A DNA stretch of 36,244 nucleotides from positions 1 to 36,244 of the IMG/VR virus record IMGVR_UViG_3300045974_000047, one strand, 5' to 3'. The position numbers and the translations under genes are program-made. Below are positions 12,231-20,324 of the stretch, piece after piece. Position 1 is the first letter of the stretch. Every line of letters starts with the position of its first letter. Below the pieces are notes generated by a model. That model searched no databases. It was not told where the DNA came from and worked only from the letters and a program-made list of their open reading frames with translations. Origin of the DNA: a virus.

Positions 12231-12247
12231 ATACTTTACCTGAGCCC

Positions 12248-12276
12248 TTGCATATGTGCGGTTAACCGCATATACT
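12248..12276 (+). promoter_or_regulatory. Candidate sigma70 promoter for the fibre module, leaderless
   Basis: TTGCAT (12248-12253), a 17-bp spacer and TATACT (12271-12276) form a good sigma70-like promoter. A GCGGTTAACCGC palindrome (12259-12270) fills the spacer, as an operator would. The ATG of the next gene at 12284 lies 7 bp after the -10, so transcription would begin at or next to that ATG. No Shine-Dalgarno is present. Confidence 0.55.
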
Positions 12277-12283
12277 GCCCCGC

Positions 12284-12685
12284 ATGGTACAAGACAACGC
12301 ATCTACCGCCACGCTAGCTGACCTTAATTCGATCAACACGAAGGTGACGGTGCGTAGTACCTCGTGGCTAGACCTTGCCATGCGTGCTTGGGGTAGTGAG
12401 TTTCATGCTCCTGACCGTGACTCATATAACTTCAGCCAAGGTAGGCACTTCGACAGCACCGACAAGGGCCGCACCGGCATCTACGGCGTTGAGGTCTACG
12501 ACTCCTTCGAGGGTGACAACAACTGGCCGGACGTTGACTACAACCTGATGGTCAGCGACCAAGACAGCACCAACCTGCTGCAATTCAGCAACCAGCAAGG
12601 CGTAGTGCCCACAGCGGTAGACTTCCTCATGGTAACTGATACTCAGTTCCTCATACAAGAAACCGGATTTAGGATTATGCTATGA
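12284..12685 (+). CDS. Hypothetical virion-associated protein, possibly from a leaderless mRNA (133 aa)
   Basis: The 133-residue, acidic, Asp/Asn/Gln-rich protein includes LTVRSTSWLDLAMRAWGSEF-like context around residues 20-45, FSQGRHFDSTDKGRTGIYGV and a predicted beta-rich C terminus (VDFLMVTDTQFLIQETGFRI). It has no ribosome site, while a promoter -10 ends 7 bp before the ATG. It overlaps the 680-aa fibre gene as ATGA. A role in fibre assembly or baseplate attachment is plausible by position only. Confidence 0.65.
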   Translation: MVQDNASTATLADLNSINTKVTVRSTSWLDLAMRAWGSEFHAPDRDSYNFSQGRHFDSTDKGRTGIYGVEVYDSFEGDNNWPDVDYNLMVSDQDSTNLLQFSNQQGVVPTAVDFLMVTDTQFLIQETGFRIML

Positions 12686-14724
12686 GCGACGTTAAAATAT
12701 CCGGCCTCCCACTAGCAGGCCCGCTCACCGGGGCGTGTGTGTTCCCCTTGGTGCAGGTAGGTGTGACCAGTCAAGTCATACTCGACACATTGAAGATATT
12801 TGTCAACAGCGGCGGCACCACTGGGGCTGGGGTGTTCACAACGTTGAGCGCTAGTGTGAATGGACTTATAGGGGCCGCCACTAATGAATTTGGCGGCGGC
12901 ACCTTATATGTGAAGGGCAGCACTGGAGTTGGGATTGTAAGCAAATCCACCTTAGCGGGTTCCGCTGCTGTAGCAGCGTGGAACTCAATAACCACGGGTA
13001 CAGTCAAGCAGATTAGCTTCTACCAAGGATCGGGCACTGAGCTTGGCGACATCTCCACAGATACAAATAGCACCATCTATAATTCTGTCGGTGATTTGAA
13101 ACTAGCCAAGGCGGGGAATATAATAGCCACAGTCTCCTCCACCGGCCTAACCGTGACCGGTATACTGAATGCTACGGGTGCGCTGAATGCAACGGGGCTC
13201 GTAACATTTAACAACAGCGCAATTACGGCTAATTTTGCCAACATTAAAAACACGGGGGGCACGTCTACCGTATTAGTAGACACCAGTACAGGGGTGAACT
13301 ATAGCGCAGGAAACTACGCATCAATCTACGGCGCTGTAACAAATACCAATGTCGGATTTATCACAAACAACATCCTACGTGCCACTATAGACGCCACAGG
13401 CACCCTCGGCTTGGGCGTCGTGCCTAGCACTTGGACAGTAAAAGCGATTGAGGTAGGAAGCGTAGGGAACGCAGTTTGGACTACTGGTACAAACGAGATT
13501 CGAGTATCAACGAACACAAACTACAACGTAGGATACAAGTACACCACTACCGCAGCGGCAGCGATGTACGTCCAATCCGTTGGGGCACATTATTGGAATA
13601 CGGCGGCATCAGGCACAGCAGGTACGGCGATAACTTTCACGCAGGCGATGAGCTTGGATGCTAGTGGCAACCTCAGCACAACAGGATCACATACCGTAGG
13701 TACGAATGTCGGTGTGGCAACATCACGGCAAGGGGTGTACATCAATAACGATGGCTATAGTGTTCCCTCCAACAATGGCGCAACCGCCAATGGCGACAAG
13801 TTTGTGATGTGGAACGCTGGCAGCTTCAAGGCCGCTATTGGTATTGATAGCGGAACCATGTGGCTACAGAGCACTGGTAACTCCACGGCTTTGGGTGGGT
13901 TCAAGTTCTACAACGGTAATGCAGCCTCCCCAGTCTCCGTGCTAGAGATTAGCCCGACAGGCAACCTAGGGTTGGGGATTACGCCTTCGGCTTGGCAAGC
14001 AACAAAGAAAGCGTTTCAATTTGGGTCGGTTGGCACGATTTCGCAAGATTCAGTAAGTTCAGTTGAATTTACATCAAACTCATATACCAACGTTAGCGCA
14101 GTAGATACCTATATATCGTCAAGCGCAACAGCAAAGCCAGTAAAGACTTACCTAAGCAACGGTCAGCTTGGAATCCAATTTTCTCCTGCTGGAACTGCGG
14201 GCACAGCCATCACTTGGACAACATCACTTTACTTGTCCAAAGGCACTGCCCTTACCCTCGAAGGCGGTACAAGCACGGCAGGCACAGGCATAGCATTCCC
14301 CGCCACGCAGCTTGCAAGCGCAGATGCCAACACACTAGACGACTACGAGGAAGGTACGTTCACTCCTGCTCTGACGTTTGGCAGTGGAAGTGTAACGTAC
14401 ACCACCCAGACAGGAACGTATACAAAGGTCGGCAGGTTAGTGACTTGCCAATTGAACATCGTTGTCAATACGATAGCTGCTCCGAGTGGAACTTTGCAGA
14501 TTTCAGCCCTTCCATTCACATCCACTGCAACAGGAAAAGGTGCCGTTCCAATCCTAGGAACTGTGATGGCAGCTACGGCGGCGACTACCCTAGTGGGGCA
14601 GGTCAACCCATCTGCCGCCACATGCTCTGTGTATAGATTCGCAGCAGGTGCCATTGCTAGTCCCGGAGCAGACATAATTGCCTCCTCAACGATATCCGCA
14701 ACCATCACATACGAAACCGCTTAA
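12682..14724 (+). CDS. Tail fibre/receptor-binding protein with two internal repeat modules (680 aa)
   Basis: The protein has an N-terminal attachment motif seen in phage fibres (MSDVKISGLPLAGPLTGACV, then FPLVQVG). A long Gly/Thr/Ser/Asn-rich stem follows, typical of trimeric beta-structures. The C-terminal domain begins at LDDYEEGTFTPALTF, a signature common in fibre tips. Residues about 236-334 and 427-523 are diverged copies of one module (LGLGVVPSTW... and LGLGITPSAW..., each ending in GTAGTAIT plus a strand). It probably binds the host surface. Coupled to the upstream gene by ATGA, and followed by a small gene with AAGGAG. Confidence 0.78.
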   Translation: MSDVKISGLPLAGPLTGACVFPLVQVGVTSQVILDTLKIFVNSGGTTGAGVFTTLSASVNGLIGAATNEFGGGTLYVKGSTGVGIVSKSTLAGSAAVAAWNSITTGTVKQISFYQGSGTELGDISTDTNSTIYNSVGDLKLAKAGNIIATVSSTGLTVTGILNATGALNATGLVTFNNSAITANFANIKNTGGTSTVLVDTSTGVNYSAGNYASIYGAVTNTNVGFITNNILRATIDATGTLGLGVVPSTWTVKAIEVGSVGNAVWTTGTNEIRVSTNTNYNVGYKYTTTAAAAMYVQSVGAHYWNTAASGTAGTAITFTQAMSLDASGNLSTTGSHTVGTNVGVATSRQGVYINNDGYSVPSNNGATANGDKFVMWNAGSFKAAIGIDSGTMWLQSTGNSTALGGFKFYNGNAASPVSVLEISPTGNLGLGITPSAWQATKKAFQFGSVGTISQDSVSSVEFTSNSYTNVSAVDTYISSSATAKPVKTYLSNGQLGIQFSPAGTAGTAITWTTSLYLSKGTALTLEGGTSTAGTGIAFPATQLASADANTLDDYEEGTFTPALTFGSGSVTYTTQTGTYTKVGRLVTCQLNIVVNTIAAPSGTLQISALPFTSTATGKGAVPILGTVMAATAATTLVGQVNPSAATCSVYRFAAGAIASPGADIIASSTISATITYETA

Positions 14725-14736
14725 GGAGAACCCTCA

Positions 14737-14961
14737 ATGGCAACCGCTAAACCTAAATTCACCGAAGTCCGCATTCTCTCCCAAGTCACGCATCTACCTG
14801 CGGCAGATGCCGTAAACGTCCAGTGGACTAACCAAGTGTTGAAGGATGACATCGTGCTGTCTAGCACGTATGAGCGCAAGGCGTACACTAAGGACCAGAA
14901 GGCTGAGTTTCTGGCCGAGGTTGACAACGCCCAAGCATACATCACTGCCTTTGGCTGGTAA
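14737..14961 (+). CDS. Small hypothetical protein between fibre genes (74 aa)
   Basis: This is a 74-residue, charged protein (KPKFTEVRILSQVTHLPAAD, VQWTNQVLKDDIVLSSTYER, YTKDQKAEFLAEVDNAQAYI). An AAGGAG Shine-Dalgarno precedes the ATG. It sits between the two large fibre genes. By position it could be a fibre assembly factor or chaperone, but no family is recognised. Confidence 0.68.
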   Translation: MATAKPKFTEVRILSQVTHLPAADAVNVQWTNQVLKDDIVLSSTYERKAYTKDQKAEFLAEVDNAQAYITAFGW

Positions 14962-14966
14962 GCGCC

Positions 14967-17900
14967 ATGAGGATTAAAGACCTCCCGGAGACCACGACGG
15001 TAGACAACCTAGTTGACTACATGGTGGTGGACCGTGGCCTTACGCCACAGACGTTCCGCATTAAGGTCGGTAATCTGCTGGCTACGCTTACCGGAGGAGT
15101 GATTAACAACACCCCCATAGGCAACTTGGTTCCTAGCACCGGAGCATTCACTACTTTATCTTCCTCTGGGCTTGCTACGCTCGCACACTTGTCTACCTCT
15201 GACGCAACGATCACCGGAGGAAGCATAGATGGGACTCCCATTGGTGCGACAACCCCATCAACTGGCAACTTCACATCTGTCGCCGTTTCGAGTGTCGCAG
15301 TCCCAACGATCAGCAGTGTCAGCATTCTCACGAACAAGACCCTTGCGCTTGGGTCGAACACAGTATCTGGCACTCTGGCACAGTTCAACACCGCAGTAAC
15401 AGACGCAGACTTGACTTCTCTTGCAGGTGTTGAGACACTAACAAACAAAACGCTTACCGCGCCAGTTGTCACGGATTTAGCAGGGACTGCAAGCAACTTA
15501 TCCCTGTCAGCCATCAGCAAGTCCCTGCATTACGGTGCGGTGGTGAAGTCGATCATCTACGACACCAGCAAAGACAGCGATGGCGGCGCATGGCGCAAAC
15601 GCTGCTCTGACAAGTCTTGGTACACCGAATCTCTCGGCTTCACCGGCACATGGGGTGGACAGGCTGCAAGTAACGCACTCGGTTGGGCTGCGGTAGGCTC
15701 GGTAACGGGTGGTGCGTATCAGTCAACGGCAGACGGTAAGTTCTACACGCCAACCTCGGTTAGTACGCAGACTGAAATCTTCCGTGGCAACGTGCGCGAG
15801 TTCCCCGAGCAAGTGTCAATCGTGGCTGAGTCTGCGCGGGTGGTGGTCTATGACCTGACGCAAGTTGGCACGCCGATGTGGATGGTGTTTACTAGAAGCG
15901 CACTAAATTGGCTGCGCTCTGGCGGAGCATCGTCGTTATCATCTGTGGCCGCATCAAATGGGTTGCTGCTTGCGGGTATGGCAGACTCACTTGTAGAAAT
16001 CAATTTCATTTCAGAAACTGGATTCTTTCTTGCTCCAAGTACATACAAGTCAAATGGCCTTATCTCAAGTAGAAACGCTGGCCTTGGGTTTGTGTCGTTT
16101 AGCGCAACTGCCATCGTCAACTCCACAGTCAACGATGTAGCCCTAACTGTCCTAGACACCGCCCCAATCGACCCCGCAACGGGCCTGCCTGTGCCGACTA
16201 TTGCTGTGGCTACGGCTGGTGGCGTGTCGGTGATTAAGGATGATGGGACGGTGGCTAATTACGTCACCGGGGCTTGGAGCCAGATCGCATGGATGAATCA
16301 ATCTACGCTGGCTGGTCGCCGTGGCAGTGCATCTAATAGCAACTACGCAACATTTGAGCTACTGTCTTATCCAGCACTTTCAAGTACACAGATAACAACA
16401 CCAGCTACGCTGTCAACTACATTGACAACTGATGTGACGAACAGATCAGCTACGAACAGCTTGGTTGTGTTTAACGCTGGCGATAAGGGTGCTAGTCTCT
16501 TAAAGCACAACCCCGCCACTCCCGCCAAAGGCATGGTGTCCTACATCACTCAAGCCTACAACACCGGCTGGATGCCCGGCGACATCAGACTTGCAGCTTT
16601 AGCAGACACCACGGCTGAGACGATCACAGCCAGCGGTGAGTTGGTGACGAATGGGGACTTTCCGACTGCGACTACGGGGTGGAGCGCACCGGCAGCGTCT
16701 GCCAATGTTGGCGGCGCAACGTTGTCTATCGTGTCGGCAAAGTTGCGCGTCACGAACGACGCCACTGGAACCAACTTCGGTTGTGCAATGCAGGCGATTA
16801 CAACCGTCGTTGGCAAGACGTATGTGATCTATGGTGAAGTGACAAACGGTACGGCCAATGGCGCTCTTGCAGTCGGCAACGTTGGTAGTGGAAGTGGCAT
16901 CAACAATATCCTCGCAAACAAGCCAACTGGCGCATATACCTTTGTGGCAGCCGCCACAACAACATATGTTGGCTTTGCAGCAACGACTTCAACGGCATCT
17001 GGAACTTTTGATTGCGACAACATCAGCGTCAAACTAGCCGACCCTGACCGCAGCGTGAAAAATACGGGACTCGTCCTCAACGGATCACTCACCAAAACCG
17101 CCGTGGCTTCGGGTGCAGGGCTGGTGGCTTACAGCGGGTTCAGTGCATCGAACTACCTTGAGCAACCATACTCAAGTCAGCTTGATTTTGGTACGGGTGA
17201 TTTTTGCGTGATGGGGTGGTGCTATGTCACAGCGGGAGACCAGCCTCTAGTATTCAGAGCGGTTGACGCATCAGTAACAAACCCAACAAACGGAATAAAT
17301 CTTTGGGCAAGTTCTGGTACGCAAATAAAGTCTTGGATAAATGGCACAGCACTAAATACCGCTGCTGGAGTGACCAATGCATCTGCGTGGAATTTCATTT
17401 GCGTGTTTCGCTCTGGAGCTACAGTTTACATTTATACGAACGGTGTACTCGCAACTAGCGGAGCAAACTCTGGAAGCATCACACTCGCAAATGCGAAGCT
17501 GCAACTAGGTGTAGGTTTTTACACAAATTTCAGTCAGCAAATGGCCCTCTGGCGCATCAGCGCAACCGCCCCCAGCGCAGACCAGATAGCCCACATCTAC
17601 CTCACTGAGTTGCCACTGTTCCAAGCTAATGCCAAATGCACGATTGACGGAACCAGCACCGCAGTCACAGCACTGGCCTATGACGATGTAGCCGACACGC
17701 TGCACGTAGGTACATCATGGGGCCGTACAGCCTTCCGCGATCTGCTACGTGTTGACTCTGAGGCAACGACCACTGGTGCGCTTACAAGCCTCTCTGCGAA
17801 CGAGGGTGCAGTAGTTACGGGTGGTGCATCCTCTGGTCGCTTCTATCAGCCTGCGCTCTTGCTGCGTGACGAGCTACGCCGAAAAGACATATCTAGAAAA

Positions 17901-18134
17901 GCGTTGGGCAAGATACCTGTGCCGTTTGACTACACGGCTACGGCCTCACAGACAGCGTTCATTCTGCCCAAGGGCTACACGGCAAAGACCTTCGCAAAGA
18001 ACGGCACGTTCGTGCGAGAGGGTACAGGCACACCAAACTTTGTGCGTAGTGATGATGGATTCGCAGAAACGCTAACTCTGTCTGCCGGTGCAACGGTAGG
18101 CGATTGGGTGCAGATCATGGCGGTGCGCAAATGA
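14967..18134 (+). CDS. Large tail fibre with CBM-like and LamG-like domains (1055 aa)
   Basis: The N terminus (MRIKDLPETTTVDNLVDYMV) resembles the attachment motif of the 680-aa fibre. Two GTPIG/STG-type repeats follow (NNTPIGNLVPSTGAFTTLSS; DGTPIGATTPSTGNFTSV). A central part (about 178-550) starts with YDTSKDSDGGAWRKRCSDKS. About 554-690 looks like a carbohydrate-binding jelly roll (ELVTNGDFPTATTGW). About 697-884 looks like a laminin-G/concanavalin-like domain (YLEQPYSSQLDFGTGDF; WNFICVFRSGATVYIYTNG). It likely binds host glycans. It is coupled to the following membrane protein by ATGA. The domain calls rest on motif appearance only. Confidence 0.8.
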   Translation: MRIKDLPETTTVDNLVDYMVVDRGLTPQTFRIKVGNLLATLTGGVINNTPIGNLVPSTGAFTTLSSSGLATLAHLSTSDATITGGSIDGTPIGATTPSTGNFTSVAVSSVAVPTISSVSILTNKTLALGSNTVSGTLAQFNTAVTDADLTSLAGVETLTNKTLTAPVVTDLAGTASNLSLSAISKSLHYGAVVKSIIYDTSKDSDGGAWRKRCSDKSWYTESLGFTGTWGGQAASNALGWAAVGSVTGGAYQSTADGKFYTPTSVSTQTEIFRGNVREFPEQVSIVAESARVVVYDLTQVGTPMWMVFTRSALNWLRSGGASSLSSVAASNGLLLAGMADSLVEINFISETGFFLAPSTYKSNGLISSRNAGLGFVSFSATAIVNSTVNDVALTVLDTAPIDPATGLPVPTIAVATAGGVSVIKDDGTVANYVTGAWSQIAWMNQSTLAGRRGSASNSNYATFELLSYPALSSTQITTPATLSTTLTTDVTNRSATNSLVVFNAGDKGASLLKHNPATPAKGMVSYITQAYNTGWMPGDIRLAALADTTAETITASGELVTNGDFPTATTGWSAPAASANVGGATLSIVSAKLRVTNDATGTNFGCAMQAITTVVGKTYVIYGEVTNGTANGALAVGNVGSGSGINNILANKPTGAYTFVAAATTTYVGFAATTSTASGTFDCDNISVKLADPDRSVKNTGLVLNGSLTKTAVASGAGLVAYSGFSASNYLEQPYSSQLDFGTGDFCVMGWCYVTAGDQPLVFRAVDASVTNPTNGINLWASSGTQIKSWINGTALNTAAGVTNASAWNFICVFRSGATVYIYTNGVLATSGANSGSITLANAKLQLGVGFYTNFSQQMALWRISATAPSADQIAHIYLTELPLFQANAKCTIDGTSTAVTALAYDDVADTLHVGTSWGRTAFRDLLRVDSEATTTGALTSLSANEGAVVTGGASSGRFYQPALLLRDELRRKDISRKALGKIPVPFDYTATASQTAFILPKGYTAKTFAKNGTFVREGTGTPNFVRSDDGFAETLTLSAGATVGDWVQIMAVRK

Positions 18135-18304
18135 TCGAATACCACATCTTCTGGATTCTCTACGCCCTAGCCACCTTGGGTGGCTGGCACGGATATAACG
18201 CGCACGACTGCACCGTTCTCGGCGAGGTCACAAAGCAGGAATCAAAGTACATGGGTGCCACCTGCTACGTGCTGGTTGATGGTGAGTGGAAGGTTGCTAA
18301 ATGA
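18131..18304 (+). CDS. Small membrane protein, function unknown (57 aa)
   Basis: The start at 18131 overlaps the fibre stop as ATGA. The N terminus is a hydrophobic segment (EYHIFWILYALATLGGWHGY) that could be a membrane anchor. A short soluble part with two Cys (DCTVLGEV; TCYVLVDG) follows. It lies next to another membrane protein. By position and topology a lysis (spanin or holin-like) role is possible but unproven. Confidence 0.68.
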   Translation: MIEYHIFWILYALATLGGWHGYNAHDCTVLGEVTKQESKYMGATCYVLVDGEWKVAK

Positions 18305-18657
18305 AACGCCTACTCCTAGCCCTGTGTCTGTTCGCAACACAAGCATTCGCAACACCAACGCTTGAGGAAGTAGCCACCTCTGACCGTGTGTTCATTGCTT
18401 GCAAGACTGCTGACCTAGTGACAACCGCAGTAGCTATCAACACCGGAATAGGGGTCGAATCTAACCCCATCGCCGCGTGGTCAATGCACGTAGGTGAAGT
18501 CCTGCACATCGGCGCATTCACACCACTCATCCTAGTCTCAGTAGGAATCTGGTGGCTGATGCAGAGCGACTACATAGACCCACTTGCCAAAGGCGCTATC
18601 AATGTGATGACGTGCGGGGTGGCTGTGAACAATTTGCATGTGTTAGTCCAACCTTAA
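18301..18657 (+). CDS. Membrane protein with signal peptide, lysis or envelope candidate (118 aa)
   Basis: An N-terminal signal sequence (MKRLLLALCLFATQAFA, a good cleavage motif) is followed by two or three hydrophobic segments (ADLVTTAVAINTGIG; LHIGAFTPLILVSVGIWWLM; AINVMTCGVAV). The short charged ends fit a small integral membrane protein. It shows an overlapping start with the upstream gene and a GGAAGG ribosome site. A holin or an accessory envelope protein is possible. No endolysin gene is visible nearby. Confidence 0.7.
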   Translation: MKRLLLALCLFATQAFATPTLEEVATSDRVFIACKTADLVTTAVAINTGIGVESNPIAAWSMHVGEVLHIGAFTPLILVSVGIWWLMQSDYIDPLAKGAINVMTCGVAVNNLHVLVQP

Positions 18658-18666
18658 GGAGAAGTA

Positions 18667-18834
18667 ATGAACCCCGACCAAATATTGACTCTGACGCTCA
18701 CTATCAGTGAGATCAACGCCGTTATTAACGGCCTAGCTCAACTTCCTTTCAATCAGGTAGTTAACCTGATTTCCAAGATTAAAGAGCAGGCGGACCCGCA
18801 AGTGTCCGTGCCCGCGCAAGGAGAATCCGCATGA
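18667..18834 (+). CDS. Small helical protein (55 aa)
   Basis: This 55-residue protein reads MNPDQILTLTLTISEINAVI, then NGLAQLPFNQVVNLISKIKE, and ends with a short Pro/Gln-rich tail. Two amphipathic helices are predicted. AAGGAG precedes the ATG, and the stop overlaps the next start as ATGA. I have the impression that similar small helical proteins recur among phage fibre or lysis genes, but I cannot name a function. Confidence 0.62.
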   Translation: MNPDQILTLTLTISEINAVINGLAQLPFNQVVNLISKIKEQADPQVSVPAQGESA

Positions 18835-19004
18835 ACTTAGATGAAGTCTACAAGACTAAGATTGGTGAGAGTCACGAAGCGGGCTTGCAAGCCGTGTATG
18901 ATCACGCTCTTGCCGACGCGGCGCAAGCCTTTATCGGCACGGTGCAGGTCACTGACCCTCAGCCTACGGTTGAAGTTCTTCCCCCTGTGGACCCCGTGAT
19001 CTAG
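18831..19004 (+). CDS. Small hypothetical protein (57 aa)
   Basis: This 57-residue protein reads MNLDEVYKTKIGESHEAGLQ, then AVYDHALADAAQAFIGTVQV, and ends in an acidic Pro/Val tail. AAGGAG precedes the ATG, which overlaps the previous stop (ATGA). Predicted helical. Function unknown; possibly translationally linked to its 55-aa neighbour. Confidence 0.6.
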   Translation: MNLDEVYKTKIGESHEAGLQAVYDHALADAAQAFIGTVQVTDPQPTVEVLPPVDPVI

Positions 19005-19005
19005 C

Positions 19006-19374
19006 ATGGACTCGTCTGGCAATGACATCCAGACTGTTGACATTTCCTCGTTCGACGAGGAAACTGTCTTCATGGAGCAGATGGCAAAGACCGCTGCTCA
19101 GATACTCTGTGACATGTACCCTGATCATCTGTGGACAGTGGGGTGGATGCCTGGAATGGCTCTGTGTGTAAAGAATATGGCTATTCCTGGGAACTATGGG
19201 TTTACCATAGACTGTCTTAAGGTAGCTACTGCCAGTGAATTTAAGCGCCTAGTGCGTGAGGCTGGTGGAGAGTTGCTGGAACGATGTGGTATGAAGCGTG
19301 GACGTTGGAATGGCGAGTTCGCCACTCACCTTGATGGTAGCGACCCCCGCCACTTTCAGACCGTAGCAGGTTGA
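19006..19374 (+). CDS. Hypothetical protein (122 aa)
   Basis: The 122-residue protein has an acidic N terminus (VDISSFDEETVFMEQMAKTA), a helix, and a compact beta/alpha middle (HLWTVGWMPGMALCVKNMAI, GNYGFTIDCLKVATASEF). It ends LLERCGMKRGRW. A one-base gap separates it from the previous gene, and the ribosome site is weak, so coupling is likely. No recognised domain. Confidence 0.65.
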   Translation: MDSSGNDIQTVDISSFDEETVFMEQMAKTAAQILCDMYPDHLWTVGWMPGMALCVKNMAIPGNYGFTIDCLKVATASEFKRLVREAGGELLERCGMKRGRWNGEFATHLDGSDPRHFQTVAG

Positions 19375-19387
19375 TACAGGTGTACAG

Positions 19388-19393
19388 TATAAT
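19388..19393 (+). promoter_or_regulatory. TATAAT element 5 bp before an ATG
   Basis: TATAAT lies five bases upstream of the ATG at 19399. A -35 is not obvious (TTGATA is only 11 bp away). If active, transcription would start at or one base past the ATG, giving a leaderless mRNA as at 12284. Confidence 0.3.
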
Positions 19394-19398
19394 GGCAC

Positions 19399-19587
19399 AT
19401 GCTTACCCCCGCCCGCGTGGCACTCACACCCTTCTTTGTGCTGGATTACTTCGGCCTATTCCCGCTGGGGCTTTACATCGGCGCGGTGTGGTGCGCGTAC
19501 TTGACTTGGAGGCTGTATGGGCCTACTAGACAAGCTACAAGGCGTGATGCGCGAGTCCCAAGCGGACACCACAGAGCAGTATCGTAA
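19399..19587 (+). CDS. Possible small membrane protein (62 aa)
   Basis: The N-terminal 40 residues are hydrophobic and aromatic (ARVALTPFFVLDYFGLFPLG, then LYIGAVWCAYLTW), consistent with one or two membrane segments. The C-terminal 23 residues are basic and overlap the next gene in another frame, so the tail may be non-functional. There is no clear ribosome site; a TATAAT is 5 bp upstream. Reality is moderate. Confidence 0.45.
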   Translation: MLTPARVALTPFFVLDYFGLFPLGLYIGAVWCAYLTWRLYGPTRQATRRDARVPSGHHRAVS

Positions 19588-19786
19588 ATACGTTGAATCC
19601 AACGTAGACCCAGAAGCCTTTAAGGCCGAGGCCAAAGCCAGCGAACCAAAGCCCTCCACTGAGTTCTTTAAGAAGGACTCAGCGCGGGAAGCCAAGCGTA
19701 AAGCTGGACCACCCAAGAGCATGACAGGACCCCGTGTAGGCACCACTAGCGAGTGGAACGGGGAATGGCGCAAACCCCCCCACTAA
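19517..19786 (+). CDS. Basic helical protein with C-terminal GTTSEW motif (89 aa)
   Basis: The 89-residue, charged, helical protein (MGLLDKLQGVMRESQADTTE, YRKYVESNVDPEAFKAEAKA) ends in RVGTTSEWNGEWRKPPH. GGAGG lies 5 bp before the ATG. The GTTSEWxGxW motif is repeated in the next gene product, so the two may bind the same partner. Both lie just before the portal gene, suggesting a portal or packaging-related role, though no family is recognised. Confidence 0.68.
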   Translation: MGLLDKLQGVMRESQADTTEQYRKYVESNVDPEAFKAEAKASEPKPSTEFFKKDSAREAKRKAGPPKSMTGPRVGTTSEWNGEWRKPPH

Positions 19787-19800
19787 CTAGGAGAACTCCG

Positions 19801-20313
19801 ATGGCCGAGAACCCCGATAGCGCGTACCGCAAACTACCCAGCCCCAAAGAAAACGTCGGCAAGAACACCTTGCGTGATGTTAAGACCTTGGACAAATTCA
19901 CTAGCAGTAGTGCCAAGGGCGCGGCGCGTGGTGCTTTGAACGAGGCTACCGAGCGCGCAGCATCTCGGTTAGTTGGTCGGGCCGGGGCCGCTGGCATGGC
20001 GCTTGACGCTGGCTGGGAAGCAGGCCGCGCCATTGACAAGGCTACGGGCATTGGTAAGAAAATGGTGAATGCCGTGATGGGCGAGCCCAAGTATGAAGGC
20101 GAGCGCGTCACACTGAGCAAGCGTGACCCCGCACCGGACTACGGTAACGAAGGCCGCCGCACCAAGACCGAGGCTGCGCCTAGCCGCAGGGCTGGCACTA
20201 CTAGCGAATGGGGCGGCGCTTGGAAAGATAGCGGCGGAGTACGTGAAGGTAAGAATGACAATATCAGCGACGATACCCGTGCCAAGGCCCGCCGCTACAC
20301 TGACGACAACTAA
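19801..20313 (+). CDS. Hypothetical protein with C-terminal GTTSEW motif (170 aa)
   Basis: I chose the ATG at 19801 (after a GGAG site) over an upstream ATG at 19753 that would overlap the preceding gene. The 170-residue, Ala/Lys/Arg-rich protein has a helical middle (SSSAKGAARGALNEATERAA, GRAGAAGMALDAGWEAGRAI). The motif GTTSEWGGAWK lies near residue 140, followed by a charged, probably disordered tail. It may be a virion-internal or portal-associated protein; function unknown. Confidence 0.68.
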   Translation: MAENPDSAYRKLPSPKENVGKNTLRDVKTLDKFTSSSAKGAARGALNEATERAASRLVGRAGAAGMALDAGWEAGRAIDKATGIGKKMVNAVMGEPKYEGERVTLSKRDPAPDYGNEGRRTKTEAAPSRRAGTTSEWGGAWKDSGGVREGKNDNISDDTRAKARRYTDDN

Positions 20314-20324
20314 GGATTCTACTC

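Noticed and set aside
19392-19510. Alternative short frame from ATG at 19392
   Set aside because: It yields an Arg/Pro-rich sequence without ribosome site, whereas the frame from 19399 gives a coherent hydrophobic segment.
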